This document shows, piece by piece, positions 47,507 to 56,493 of a stretch of 64,000 nt of DNA. How positions within the stretch are numbered: position 1 is the stretch's first letter; each line of letters begins with the position of its first letter. A model generated the notes under the pieces. The model worked only from the letters and a program-made list of their open reading frames with translations. It was not told where the DNA came from and ran no database searches. The stretch comes from Psychrobacter sp. Pi2-1 (GTDB lineage Bacteria; Pseudomonadota; Gammaproteobacteria; Pseudomonadales; Moraxellaceae). The stretch is from assembly GCF_904846645.1 (NCBI RefSeq), contig NZ_CAJHBO010000001.1, positions 372,001 through 436,000 of the forward strand, in the 5' to 3' direction. The translations under genes were made by a program, and so were the position numbers.

Positions 47507-47520
47507 AATTAATGCTGCTT
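47495..47520 (+). terminator. 12-bp hairpin overlapping the antiporter stop
   Basis: AAGCAGCATTAA (47495-47506) pairs perfectly with TTAATGCTGCTT (47509-47520), loop of 2 bases. It includes the stop codon. There is only a weak T-run, so it is a possible terminator or an mRNA 3' end stabiliser. Confidence 0.5.
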
Positions 47521-47561
47521 ATATTTGAAACAGAATCAATTCGCGATTAAAACTAGCATAA

Positions 47562-48986
47562 TTAAAGTATCTCTTCTACCCAGCTCAAGACGGCTTCTGT
47601 CAGCGCAAACTGACGAACGTCATTGAGCATAGTGGTATCAAAATTATGAATGAAAGCAAATGACAATTGGCGCTCAGGGTCGCACCAAGCAACCGATCCG
47701 TTATACCCCATATGCCCAAATCCTGATAAATCAGAACTCATTCTCTTATCCATATCATCTCTGGTAGCATATAAGCTAAATAATCTATGATAGCCCAATC
47801 GCCATTTCATAGCCGCTGGCATAACTGCATCTAAACCCTCAACCTGCGGAGTAGATAACTGCTCAAAAGTAGCACTATCGATCAGTATTTTTCCTTGCCA
47901 TATACCGCCATTAGCGAGCATTGCGTAAATCGTTGCCAGTGCTTTAGCGGAAGCAACACCATTTGCCGCTGGAATGACAGCCTGTAATGTTTGACGCTTA
48001 TGATAATCAAGGGCATGTTTGCCAGCAGGTATCAGCGCTGCCTTATAGTTTTTTAGATTGAGCTGACTGGTATTGAAATATAAGCTATTAATACGCACAG
48101 TATTTAATACAGGCTGTGCGTTATCAGTATCAGAGCTATCTAGCTTTTCATCAAGGCTACTTTGCGTCTCAGCTGCACGCTTGTCACTTAGTATTTTTTG
48201 CTGCCAGTAATGATAACTAGGTAAGCTTGCATAAGTACGTAAAGTCTCTTTAGAGTCTACTTTTAAGGTTGGTTTTTGGCGTCTCGATTTTAATTGAGAA
48301 CTCGTGTCCTCTGTTTCTTCAAAATCTTTGGCTAATTTTGCCACCTGATCTACTTTGCTATCTGGCACACCAAAATAGCAGCTGTCGGCAATGTCCAGAG
48401 GTTCCGTTAAATACTGGCGCAGTGCTTCAGCGAATGATAAATTCGTGACCGCCTCTACTACGCCGCCCAATACCCAGCCATAGACCAATGCACTATAAGC
48501 GCTGTCATATTTGGGCGCATCTTCGGGAGAGGTAATGGGCATCGCTGCAATGTGGCGCAGCATCGTACCCCAATCAAGCACCATCTCGCTATCGACATCG
48601 ATACTTTGAATCGAAAACAAATCAGCTTGATGTGACATGACTTTTCGTAAGGTAATTTGGTCTTTGCCGCTTGCAGCAAATTCTGGCCAGTAATAGGCAA
48701 TAGGTTTGTCATATTCAAGCAGCTGCTGCGAAACCAGTACATGAACCAACGTTGCCAATACCCCTTTACCGGTAGAGAAATTAATGGCCAACGTATCGGG
48801 CTGCCACGGCATATCAGGACGCGCCATACCTGTACTGGCCTGCGCAATACACTGACCTGCTTGATACACGGTCACGGCACCGCCAGCAGGTGCATCATCA
48901 AGCTGTAAATCTGTTAGTAATTGCTGTAATTTTTTTTGAAAGTCAGCATTTATAGATGTATTAGAATTTTCTGTATTATGATCCAT
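47562..48986 (-). CDS. Serine hydrolase of the beta-lactamase/EstB family
   Basis: 474 residues. The nucleophile motif SxxK is Ser71-Thr-Gly-Lys74 (INFSTGKGVLA). A Tyr motif lies in YDSAYSALVYGWVLGG, and a C-terminal GHMGYNGS takes the place of the KTG box. No signal peptide, so it is cytoplasmic, like EstB-type esterases, and not a periplasmic beta-lactamase. A polar insert of about 65 residues lies at about 225-290 (rich in Lys, Ser, Asp). AAGGTAATAATA precedes the ATG. Confidence 0.88.
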   Translation of the reverse strand: MDHNTENSNTSINADFQKKLQQLLTDLQLDDAPAGGAVTVYQAGQCIAQASTGMARPDMPWQPDTLAINFSTGKGVLATLVHVLVSQQLLEYDKPIAYYWPEFAASGKDQITLRKVMSHQADLFSIQSIDVDSEMVLDWGTMLRHIAAMPITSPEDAPKYDSAYSALVYGWVLGGVVEAVTNLSFAEALRQYLTEPLDIADSCYFGVPDSKVDQVAKLAKDFEETEDTSSQLKSRRQKPTLKVDSKETLRTYASLPSYHYWQQKILSDKRAAETQSSLDEKLDSSDTDNAQPVLNTVRINSLYFNTSQLNLKNYKAALIPAGKHALDYHKRQTLQAVIPAANGVASAKALATIYAMLANGGIWQGKILIDSATFEQLSTPQVEGLDAVMPAAMKWRLGYHRLFSLYATRDDMDKRMSSDLSGFGHMGYNGSVAWCDPERQLSFAFIHNFDTTMLNDVRQFALTEAVLSWVEEIL

Positions 48987-49157
48987 TATTATTACCTTGC
49001 TCCAGTGATATGAATTATTCTATTTTTAAGATGATAGTAATACGTAAGCGGTAGTCAAAGAAGTCTAAAACGAATACAAGGTGACCGATTACAGATTGTA
49101 CAAGGATTTCTTTGACTATATAAAATATTTGAACCCGTATAAATGAATTGTGAACCA

Positions 49158-49191
49158 ATAAAAAAGGCCACCTATTGGTCGCCTTTTTTAT
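49158..49191 (-). terminator. Terminator after the phosphatase-like gene
   Basis: AAAAAAGGC and GCCTTTTTT pair, with an inner ACC/GGT and one C-C mismatch, around a 4-base loop. The flanks suit both directions; the gene at 49265-49843 reads into it. Confidence 0.65.
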
Positions 49192-49264
49192 TATTTATTT
49201 CGATGTTATTTTTAAATTTCACTAATGTCTAAGACAGCACTAATATTCAATGCTGCAAATTTAG

Positions 49265-49843
49265 TTAACGCGGCACTAGCAAACGGTTATGAACTTCTTG
49301 TTCAAGCTTGGTCAAACCATGACTGCGACCACGTTCCATCGCTGTATCCATCTTACGTCCACGCAACCATCCTGCCCGTAACGCTATTGCGGCTCCTACT
49401 CTATTACCCGACCCACAGTGCATAGCGATTTTTTTGCCATGATGTTGACGTAGCACATTATCAAACGCCAATATCTTAAGCTGTTTTAGCTCTTTGGCAC
49501 CGCTGATAGGTAGCTGTTCGTAGTACATACCTGCTTGCTCAACTGCTGATGCCTCATCAAAGCTCAACTCGTCATCAGGCTGCAAGTTGATGACCAGCTC
49601 GACACCCGCTTTCGCTAAAGCCGCAACTTTTTCGTCATCTAACGCACCGCACACGATAGTGTTTGCATCTGGACGAAAATAAGGCTCAAAGATATCGGCC
49701 AAATCAACGCCATTATCAGCACTAATATGCATGTTAGCGCCGCTATCGTTAGCAGCGACCGTATCGGTTGCTGTTGCTATCGAGCTATCCGTTTGATCTA
49801 CGTCTATCACGTTTTCTTCTGAAGGCATGTTTTGTGAAGTCAT
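49265..49843 (-). CDS. DUF442/BLH-type phosphatase-like protein
   Basis: 192 residues. Residues 1-48 are an acidic Asp/Ser/Thr-rich leader. The phosphatase-like domain follows: VCGALDDEKVAALAKAGVELVINLQPD, YEQLPISG, and the P-loop HCGSGNRVG with Cys143 and Arg148 (CX4R, as in the DUF442 group associated with beta-lactamase hydrolase-like proteins; canonical tyrosine phosphatases have CX5R). Substrate unknown; some relatives are linked to sulfide/persulfide metabolism. It starts 58 bases after the MaoC gene in the same direction. Confidence 0.82.
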   Translation of the reverse strand: MTSQNMPSEENVIDVDQTDSSIATATDTVAANDSGANMHISADNGVDLADIFEPYFRPDANTIVCGALDDEKVAALAKAGVELVINLQPDDELSFDEASAVEQAGMYYEQLPISGAKELKQLKILAFDNVLRQHHGKKIAMHCGSGNRVGAAIALRAGWLRGRKMDTAMERGRSHGLTKLEQEVHNRLLVPR

Positions 49844-49901
49844 AATAATAAATATGTACGTTAAATATGGCTGTTAAAATAGAAGCTTTATGATACTTAT
49901 T

Positions 49902-50816
49902 CTACTTGCTGTCACTCTTTAGGGTTACAACACCCGCCAAATGCGGTTTATTGTTTTTAGAGCTATACAGTCCAAATTCACAAGTATCATCTACGTTTTT
50001 GAGCTGGGCTACTGGCTCAGCAATCAGCTCCACTTCAGCTGGCAAAAAGATAGGCAGCTTAAATGAGACGTCAATTGTGTAAGCATCAGGCAAGTCACCC
50101 ATTAGAGCAAGGCACTTAGCCTTTGACCACATACCGTGTGCAATCGCTTTAGGAAAACCAAACGCACGTGCTGATAGTGGATGCAAATGAATTAAGTTAA
50201 AATCGCCTGAGACAAATGCATAACGACGACCGATATCTTCTGGCACTTCAAAAATGCTATGAACACCTTCTTCGTTTACTTCAGGCTTGACCATGACCGG
50301 ACGCGGCGCGCTCTTTTTATCTTTACTGCTAGGTTTTTTGCTACGTGATAAATAAGTCGACGTGCCTTCCCAGATGACTTCATCTTCTGACTTTACAATA
50401 GTGACAAAGTCAAACTGCTGACCTTGGGCATGATCGCGCAGGTTATCAAAAGTGACCGACATTGCTACCGTTTCACGCTCTCCAATCGGACGATACTGGG
50501 TGACGCTATTATCGACATGGACAAGACCTAACATAGCAAATGGGAATGGCTCTTTGACCATCATGTTCATCTGCAGCGTCTGTGACAATACCGAAAAGTA
50601 AGTCGCTGGCACTTTCCCATCATCAGCAAAACCGCAAATTTTGCGATAGTCGTCTAGGTTTTCTTGATCGATATGCAAGTCATCTACATAGTAAGTAGAT
50701 TGTGGCAACTGGTCTCTACTGACTTTGCCACCATTACCGATAGGCAATAAGCTTTTGACAATATTTGCATAAGTGGTGTGCGCTTTTGGCAACGCATCAT
50801 AATGTTTGTCTGACAT
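49902..50816 (-). CDS. MaoC-type (R)-specific enoyl thioester hydratase, double hotdog
   Basis: 304 residues. The C-terminal hotdog carries the hydratase-2 motif: Asp205 and His210 in YAFVSGDFNLIHLHP, followed by FGFPKAIAHGMW. The N-terminal half (about 40-155) looks like a second, degenerate hotdog (TYFSVLSQTLQMNMM, YRPIGERETVAMSVTFDNL). A Lys/Ser-rich linker lies at about 158-178. It hydrates trans-2-enoyl thioesters to (R)-3-hydroxyacyl thioesters or runs the reverse. AGGATGTACTT precedes the ATG. It follows the HMW FabG gene, and size and domain plan fit HtdX of M. tuberculosis. Confidence 0.88.
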   Translation of the reverse strand: MSDKHYDALPKAHTTYANIVKSLLPIGNGGKVSRDQLPQSTYYVDDLHIDQENLDDYRKICGFADDGKVPATYFSVLSQTLQMNMMVKEPFPFAMLGLVHVDNSVTQYRPIGERETVAMSVTFDNLRDHAQGQQFDFVTIVKSEDEVIWEGTSTYLSRSKKPSSKDKKSAPRPVMVKPEVNEEGVHSIFEVPEDIGRRYAFVSGDFNLIHLHPLSARAFGFPKAIAHGMWSKAKCLALMGDLPDAYTIDVSFKLPIFLPAEVELIAEPVAQLKNVDDTCEFGLYSSKNNKPHLAGVVTLKSDSK

Positions 50817-51140
50817 AAGTACATCCTAAGTGTGGCTTGAACAAGTTCTTTAACGTATATAAAGACAATCTGCAGTCATTGACTAAAGCCTACTATTAAA
50901 TCATCTAATAAGCATTAAATTTAATCAACCTCATGAGTATCTTTAATAGCAAAAAATAGTTTGGCTATTGGTTCTTGTGTTTTTATCATAAAAAAGCCAC
51001 CCTTGGGCAGCTTTATTACACTTTATCAGAGATTATTTCGTAAGCATATGTGATACAAACGAGAAATAATAGCTCATATGATACAACTACTGTCTCTATC
51101 TGTACCTTGTTTCTCACATATACTTATTAATTAATCAACA
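50817..51140. other. Intergenic region between FabG and MaoC genes
   Basis: It holds one weak terminator at 50990-51016 and otherwise AT-rich sequence. The gap suggests the MaoC gene may also have its own promoter; none can be named. Confidence 0.3.
50990..51016 (-). terminator. Probable terminator after the FabG gene
   Basis: On the minus strand AAAGC and GCTTT pair, with an inner CCC/GGG and a mismatched TG pair between, followed by six T. The imperfect stem makes partial read-through into the MaoC gene likely. Confidence 0.5.
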
Positions 51141-52541
51141 TTATGCACCAAGTAAGCTTTGACCACAGACGCGAACCGTGTTGCCATTTAGACCGCCAGA
51201 CGCAGGTGACGCGAACCATGCGATAGTCTCAGCCACATCTACTGGCAGGCCGCCTTGGCTCATTGAGTTCATGCGGCGACCAGCTTCACGAATAGCAAAT
51301 GGAATGGCTTCTGTCATTTGGGTTTCGATGAAACCAGGAGCGACTGCATTAATCGTCATGCCTTTAGCATTGTCTTCTAATTGCTTGGCAGTTGCGTTAA
51401 CCAAACCGATCACACCCGCTTTAGAAGTCGCATAGTTGGTCTGACCCATGTTACCAGCGATACCTGAGATTGATGACACACAGACGATACGTGCGTTTTC
51501 TTTTAGTACGTCATTGTCCAACAAGTAGCGGTTCAATCTAGCGATACTGCCCAAATTGATATCAATAACCATGTTCCATTTTTTCTCATCCATCTTAGCC
51601 AACGTCTTATCACGAGTCACGCCAGCATTATGGATAATTGAATCTAGACCACCACGTTTTTGAGCAGCGTCAGCGATTTCTGCACCAGCGTCTTCACTAG
51701 TGATATCTACCGTCAAAGCAGAGCCACTGATTTCGCTAGCAACTTTTTGTAGGTCAGCTTGCTGCTGCGGTACATCTAGACAGATAACATGAGCCCCTTC
51801 ACGAGCCAATACACGAGCGATAGCTTCGCCGATACCGCGACTTGCGCCAGTCACTAGCATCGTCTTACCACCCAAAGGCTGGTTCCAGTCAACATCGACT
51901 GAGCTGCCTTTACTGACACGTACTACTTGTCCTGATACATAAGCTGAACGAGCTGAGGTAAAAAAGCGTAAGGTTGAATCTAGGTTTTGCTCTGCGCCTT
52001 CTTCAACATAAATCAGCTGCGCTGTGATACCGCGCTTAAACTCTTTACCCACTGACTTCACAAAACCTTCAAGCGAACGTTGAGCCATTGCAGATTCAAT
52101 ATCAGTGATGTTCTCTGGCGTACGACCAACCACAACCACACGGCCTGATTTTTCTACGCGGCGTGCAACTGTATGGAAAAACTCATAAAGTTCTTTTAGC
52201 TGTTCAGCATTACTGATATTGCTGGCATCAAAAAGCAGTACTTTGAATTGATCATCGCCGCCCGTGTTGGCTTTTGCCTCTACGCCTGCATCAGCAAGTG
52301 CGTCTTTGATGTCATCACTGCTGTTTACATATACTTCGGCATGGACGTCTGACAGGATACGGGCAACAGACTCACTGACGCTCTTGTCATCACCAGTAGC
52401 ACGGCCAACCAATACACTACCACGCACCAAACGCTCACCGCTTTCGAAACGATCAAGCGTCGTTGGCATCGGCAAACCTAAATTTTTTGCTACTTTTTTG
52501 CCAATAGAAGATTGAACAAAATCACCGTAACGGTCTGACAT
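51141..52541 (-). CDS. High-molecular-weight 3-oxoacyl-ACP/CoA reductase (FabG4-like)
   Basis: 466 residues from ATG 52541, preceded by AAGGATTATATT; a longer frame to 52616 begins with unlike residues. Two domains: an N-terminal flavodoxin-like domain without cofactor motif (about 1-220, DRYGDFVQSSIGKKVAKNLG, LLFDASNI) and a C-terminal SDR. The SDR has TGASRGIG at 231-238 and the catalytic triad Ser357, Tyr370, Lys374. This is the HMW FabG type, about twice normal FabG, as in M. tuberculosis FabG4, which reduces 3-oxoacyl-CoA. It is divergent from the thiolase and upstream of the MaoC gene. Confidence 0.92.
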   Translation of the reverse strand: MSDRYGDFVQSSIGKKVAKNLGLPMPTTLDRFESGERLVRGSVLVGRATGDDKSVSESVARILSDVHAEVYVNSSDDIKDALADAGVEAKANTGGDDQFKVLLFDASNISNAEQLKELYEFFHTVARRVEKSGRVVVVGRTPENITDIESAMAQRSLEGFVKSVGKEFKRGITAQLIYVEEGAEQNLDSTLRFFTSARSAYVSGQVVRVSKGSSVDVDWNQPLGGKTMLVTGASRGIGEAIARVLAREGAHVICLDVPQQQADLQKVASEISGSALTVDITSEDAGAEIADAAQKRGGLDSIIHNAGVTRDKTLAKMDEKKWNMVIDINLGSIARLNRYLLDNDVLKENARIVCVSSISGIAGNMGQTNYATSKAGVIGLVNATAKQLEDNAKGMTINAVAPGFIETQMTEAIPFAIREAGRRMNSMSQGGLPVDVAETIAWFASPASGGLNGNTVRVCGQSLLGA

Positions 52542-53089
52542 AATATAATCCTTATAATTAATGATTCGTATAATAATAAAAAATGCAATGAATCTATTAT
52601 ATAGAGACATTGACATCGTAATTATTTAAATTTAGTAAATCGCCTCAAAACTAGCCTAACTATACACTTCCCTTATAAACAAGTCCAAAAACAGATAATG
52701 TCTACAACAATCTGTAAACAAGTCAGTATACAAGCCAGTCGTTTTTAGCAGCGTTAAGCGCCACTATAACATGTTAAAATCTGACCTATAGGTTATGGCA
52801 TACTTAATTATTGATAACAATATATTATCAAACGTACTGTTATGCAATGCTAATATTTCTTACTAGCCAGTCTATTACAGCGATCCGTCATGGTCATGAA
52901 TCTACTACCGACCTTATACAAGCGTCACATAGTTTGCTAAAGAGATACATTAAGTGAATAAAAACGCCTTATGATAAACAGCTGTATTGCGTAATAAATG
53001 ATAATATTTGCTTGTATAAAATAACTTAACTATTTTTTATTGTTACCTATCACTTTTTACTTCTACCCATACTTTTTAAGGATAATATT
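52542..53089. other. Divergent promoter region of FabG4-like and thiolase genes
   Basis: 548 bases with no open frame that looks coding. It contains the inverted repeat TTGATAA/TTATCAA at 52811-52831, listed separately. Other short palindromic patches, such as CAGAT/ATCTG near 52694-52716, are weak. Confidence 0.35.
52811..52831. promoter_or_regulatory. Inverted repeat, candidate operator
   Basis: TTGATAA (52811-52817) and TTATCAA (52825-52831) are perfect 7-bp arms separated by 7 bases, in the middle of the divergent region. The spacing suits a dimeric regulator such as a TetR or GntR/FadR-type protein. The AT-rich context makes chance possible. Confidence 0.35.
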
Positions 53090-54604
53090 ATGAGTAATAA
53101 AAACAATCATCCAGATAGCCCTGTTGTTGAAAGTACAGTTGTTAAAGCAACGGATACAAAATCAGATACAGCAAAAAAAGAAAACGCTGCAAAAAGCACC
53201 TCGACTAAAGATACTAGCGCTAAAGAAACTGCTAGCAAAAAAGCGGTCGATGAAAAAGTGGAAACCACTGCTGCTAAAAAACCTGCTCCAGCTAAAAAAG
53301 CCAGCGCGAGCAAACCAGCTTCAAACCTAAACCGTGTTGCTATTTTAGGTGGTAACCGTATTCCATTTGCGCGCTCAAATGGATCATACGCTGATATTAG
53401 CAACACAGACATGCTAACCGCTGCATTGGACGGTTTAGTTGAGCGTTATAACCTACAAGGCGAAACAGTAGGTGAAGTGGTATCTGGCGCAGTTATGAAA
53501 CTTAGCCGTGATATCAACCTTACTCGTGAAGCGACATTGAATACCGCACTAAACCCACATACGCCAACTTATGATATCTCACAAGCTTGCGGTACTGGCT
53601 TACAAGCGACCTTTGCTTCTGCTAACAAGATTGCACTTGGTCTGATCGATTCGGCAATCACTGGCGGTGTAGATACTACTTCTGACGCTCCTATCGCTGT
53701 CGGCGATGGCTTGCGCAAAGTACTGATTAAACTTGGTGCGGCAAAAGACAACAAACAACGTCTAAAAGCATTAATGGGCTTAAATCCAAAAGACTTAATC
53801 GACTCACCGCAAAATGGTGAGCCACGCACTGGTCTATCAATGGGCGATCATCAGGCGATTACCACGCTTGAGTGGAATATCAGCCGTGAAGCGCAGGATG
53901 AGCTTGCATTTAACAGCCATCAAAACCTAGCACGCGCTTATGACGAAGGTTTCTTTGACGACTTGATCACGCCGTACAAAGGCCTGACTCGTGATAACAA
54001 CTTGCGTCCAGATACTACATTAGAAAAACTGGGTAAATTAAAGCCAGTTTTTGGTAGAAAAAATGCTAACCCAACGATGACAGCTGCCAACTCTACGCCG
54101 CTTACTGACGGTGCTTCTTGTGTACTACTAGGTACTGATGAGTGGGCAAAAGAGCACGGTCTAAAGCCACTTGCTTATATCGTCCACCAAGAAACCGCAG
54201 CGGTAGACTTTATCGGTAAATCTGGCACCACAGAAGGCTTACTAATGGCACCAGCTTATGCGGTACCACGTATGCTTGAGCGCGCTGGCCTGACTCTACA
54301 AGACTTTGACTTTTATGAGATTCATGAAGCCTTCGCTTCACAAGTACTATCAACTCTAGCTGCTTGGGAAGATGAGAAATTCTGTGAAGAGCGCTTAGGC
54401 TTAGATGCACCACTAGGGTCTATCGATCGTAGCAAATTAAACGTAAACGGTTCATCACTAGCGGCAGGTCATCCATTTGCAGCAACTGGTGGTCGTATTT
54501 TAGCTACTGCTGCTAAATTATTGGATCAAAAAGGTTCAGGCCGTGCACTTATCTCTATCTGCGCAGCAGGTGGTCAAGGTGTGACTTGTATCCTAGAAAA
54601 ATAA
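53090..54604 (+). CDS. Acetyl-CoA C-acyltransferase (thiolase, FadI/FadA2-like) with Lys/Ala-rich N-terminal tail
   Basis: 504 residues. Residues 1-80 are a disordered tail rich in Lys, Ala, Thr and Ser, like histone H1 or PHA-granule protein tails. The thiolase starts at LNRVAILGGNRIPF. The catalytic residues are Cys167 (SQACGTGLQA), His412 (EIHEAFASQVL), His461 (AAGHPFAATGGR) and Cys491 (SICAAGGQG). The HEAFA form matches FadI and trifunctional beta-subunit types. It cleaves 3-oxoacyl-CoA or condenses two acyl-CoAs. AAGGATAATATT precedes ATG 53090, so the tail should be translated. Divergent from the FabG4-like gene. Confidence 0.93.
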   Translation: MSNKNNHPDSPVVESTVVKATDTKSDTAKKENAAKSTSTKDTSAKETASKKAVDEKVETTAAKKPAPAKKASASKPASNLNRVAILGGNRIPFARSNGSYADISNTDMLTAALDGLVERYNLQGETVGEVVSGAVMKLSRDINLTREATLNTALNPHTPTYDISQACGTGLQATFASANKIALGLIDSAITGGVDTTSDAPIAVGDGLRKVLIKLGAAKDNKQRLKALMGLNPKDLIDSPQNGEPRTGLSMGDHQAITTLEWNISREAQDELAFNSHQNLARAYDEGFFDDLITPYKGLTRDNNLRPDTTLEKLGKLKPVFGRKNANPTMTAANSTPLTDGASCVLLGTDEWAKEHGLKPLAYIVHQETAAVDFIGKSGTTEGLLMAPAYAVPRMLERAGLTLQDFDFYEIHEAFASQVLSTLAAWEDEKFCEERLGLDAPLGSIDRSKLNVNGSSLAAGHPFAATGGRILATAAKLLDQKGSGRALISICAAGGQGVTCILEK

Positions 54605-54670
54605 GCTTGGTCACTTTTAAGTGAAAAAGATACGCTGACTTATTATTTTAATCAGTACATATCTATCAAT

Positions 54671-54709
54671 AAAAAAATGCCCTTTAATTTATTTAAAGGG
54701 CATTTTTTA
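54671..54709 (+). terminator. Intrinsic terminator after the thiolase gene
   Basis: A perfect 16-bp stem (54672-54687 with 54693-54708; core TGCCCTTTAA/TTAAAGGGCA) with a 5-base loop and six T. It lies inside the upward extension of the next reading frame and so rules out that longer start. Confidence 0.88.
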
Positions 54710-54721
54710 TTGTCTGTACTT

Positions 54722-54730
54722 TGCTATGAT
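54722..54730 (+). promoter_or_regulatory. Extended -10 promoter for ppk2
   Basis: TGCTATGAT: TATGAT at 54725-54730 with the extended -10 TG, about 60 bases upstream of the ATG and just after the thiolase terminator. Confidence 0.4.
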
Positions 54731-54790
54731 AGAAACGACCTAGATAGTAGCCTCTTAAAAAAGCCGATACGCAAAACAAAGGTAATATTT

Positions 54791-55870
54791 ATGGGTAAGA
54801 CAAAAATTTTATTAAGAAAAATGAGGCAAGTCATTTTTGGCTCTGAAAAACTGGTGATGACAGAACCGCTTACAACCGCTGATTTTCAATCTCTAACGAC
54901 TGAGGATGATTTAGATCGGTACAAACAAGAACAAGCCATTCTTTCTGAACGCATAGAAAAAGACATTCTTGATGATGAACTGCGTCGAAAAATGCACCAA
55001 GACTTAATCGATACATATGATGAAGAACTAGAAAATGAAATAGATGACTATGCACGTGATTTTCGTTTTAACGGACGTGAGATGAGCGAGCAAGAAAAAC
55101 TGGATCGACGTACCTACTTCCATGAATTGGTAAGACTACAGCGAGAACTAATAAAATTACAAGACTGGGTAGTTGCACACGGTGAGCGTATTGTCGTTAT
55201 TTTTGAAGGGCGGGATTCTGCTGGTAAAGGTGGTGCCATTAAACGCATTACCCAACGATTAAACCCACGCGTTTGTAGGGTAGCTGCCCTACCTGCTCCC
55301 ACCGAGCGCGAGCAAACGCAGTGGTACTTTCAACGTTATGTAGCACACTTGCCAGCAGCAGGCGAAATCGTATTGTTTGACCGCAGTTGGTATAACCGCG
55401 GTGGTGTTGAGCGTGTCATGGGATTTTGCACCGATGCACAATATGAAGAGTTTTTTCAATCAGTACCAGAGTTTGAGCGTATGCTCGTACGCTCAGGCAT
55501 TCGCTTAGTAAAATACTGGTTTTCTATCACTGATGATGAGCAACATGCACGATTTATGAGCCGAATATATGATCCGCTTAAGCAGTGGAAACTCTCACCA
55601 ATGGACCTACAGTCGCGCAGACGCTGGGAAGATTACACCAAAGCAAAAGAAACCATGTTTGAGCGTACTCATATTCCTGAAGCACCCTGGTGGGTTGTCG
55701 AAGGCAATAACAAGAAGCGGGCGCGATTAAATTGTATCGCCCATTTGCTCGACCAAATCCCTTACAAAGAAGTGCCTCGTGACGAAATTGAGTTACCCAA
55801 TCGCAAACGCGATGATGAGTACTACCGCGAACCTATTCCCGATGATATGTATGTACCGCCTCGTTATTAA
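54791..55870 (+). CDS. ppk2: Polyphosphate kinase 2 (class I type)
   Basis: 359 residues from ATG 54791 (AAAGG upstream). The charged N-terminal 110 residues are helical. Walker A GRDSAGKGGAIKRI begins at about 140, Walker B-type FDRSWYNRGGVERVMGF at about 196, and the lid segment RRRWEDYTKAKE at about 276. The layout matches single-domain class I PPK2, which uses polyphosphate to phosphorylate nucleoside diphosphates or the reverse. A longer start at 54677 is rejected because it lies in the thiolase terminator. Confidence 0.93.
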   Translation: MGKTKILLRKMRQVIFGSEKLVMTEPLTTADFQSLTTEDDLDRYKQEQAILSERIEKDILDDELRRKMHQDLIDTYDEELENEIDDYARDFRFNGREMSEQEKLDRRTYFHELVRLQRELIKLQDWVVAHGERIVVIFEGRDSAGKGGAIKRITQRLNPRVCRVAALPAPTEREQTQWYFQRYVAHLPAAGEIVLFDRSWYNRGGVERVMGFCTDAQYEEFFQSVPEFERMLVRSGIRLVKYWFSITDDEQHARFMSRIYDPLKQWKLSPMDLQSRRRWEDYTKAKETMFERTHIPEAPWWVVEGNNKKRARLNCIAHLLDQIPYKEVPRDEIELPNRKRDDEYYREPIPDDMYVPPRY

Positions 55871-55912
55871 GCGACTAGCACCTACTACTATAAAAAATTA
55901 AATACACTTGAT

Positions 55913-55953
55913 ATAAAAAAGCAGCCTTACTAAATAATAAGGCTGCTTTTTTA
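55913..55953. terminator. Bidirectional terminator between ppk2 and pilZ
   Basis: Perfect 15-bp stem (55915-55929 with 55938-55952; core GCAGCCTTA/TAAGGCTGC), 8-base loop, A-run to the left and T-run to the right. It serves both convergent genes. Confidence 0.85.
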
Positions 55954-56034
55954 TATTAATAAGTTAAAAACCACAGCCAAACTTATTAAAGATACAGGTG
56001 TGATTTCTAGATATTACCTAGTTATTAATAGATA

Positions 56035-56382
56035 CTACATAGTATAAGTCGATTGCAAGCTATCGATTTTTCCAGCTAGCAAACGCTCAACTTCATTCTT
56101 GATTCTTTGGCCAGAGACATCACTGCCAATTTGTACAGCAAACCCTGCTGGGCGACTGCCTTGACTCTTAGAGTTAATCCAAACCACCTTACCATTCATT
56201 GGTAGGCGTTCACTAGAGTTAGGTAGCGTGATAGCAATAAACACTTCATCACCCAATTGCTGAGGTTTGTCAGACGGTACAAATAAAGCGCCATTACTGA
56301 CAAATGACAAATAGCTGGCATATAACATTTCGATACTTTCATAATGACAGGTTAAAATCCCGCCACGTCCTGGCATTGCCAT
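56035..56382 (-). CDS. pilZ: PilZ domain type IV pilus protein
   Basis: 115 residues of a single PilZ domain: GGILTCHYESIEMLYASYLSF, NGALFVPSDKPQQLGDEVFIAI, GKVVWINS and RPAGFAVQIG. The c-di-GMP motif RxxxR plus D/NxSxxG is missing, as in Pseudomonas PilZ, which works in type IV pilus assembly through protein contacts. GAAGGAAGCTGACT precedes the ATG. It follows holB by 111 bases, the same order as in Pseudomonas. Confidence 0.92.
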   Translation of the reverse strand: MAMPGRGGILTCHYESIEMLYASYLSFVSNGALFVPSDKPQQLGDEVFIAITLPNSSERLPMNGKVVWINSKSQGSRPAGFAVQIGSDVSGQRIKNEVERLLAGKIDSLQSTYTM

Positions 56383-56493
56383 AGTCAGCTTCCTTCATCA
56401 ACTGGGTTTAATATGTTTATGTAAATGATCGATAGTATATAGTTAAAAACAATTGCAAGTTTTCGAACACTAACTAAGCGTTAAAACATAGCT

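Noticed and set aside
47562-48986. Antibiotic-resistance beta-lactamase
   Set aside because: No signal peptide, and the KTG box is replaced; the layout fits cytoplasmic EstB-type hydrolases.
54677-54790. Longer start for ppk2
   Set aside because: The region forms the thiolase terminator and the probable ppk2 promoter.
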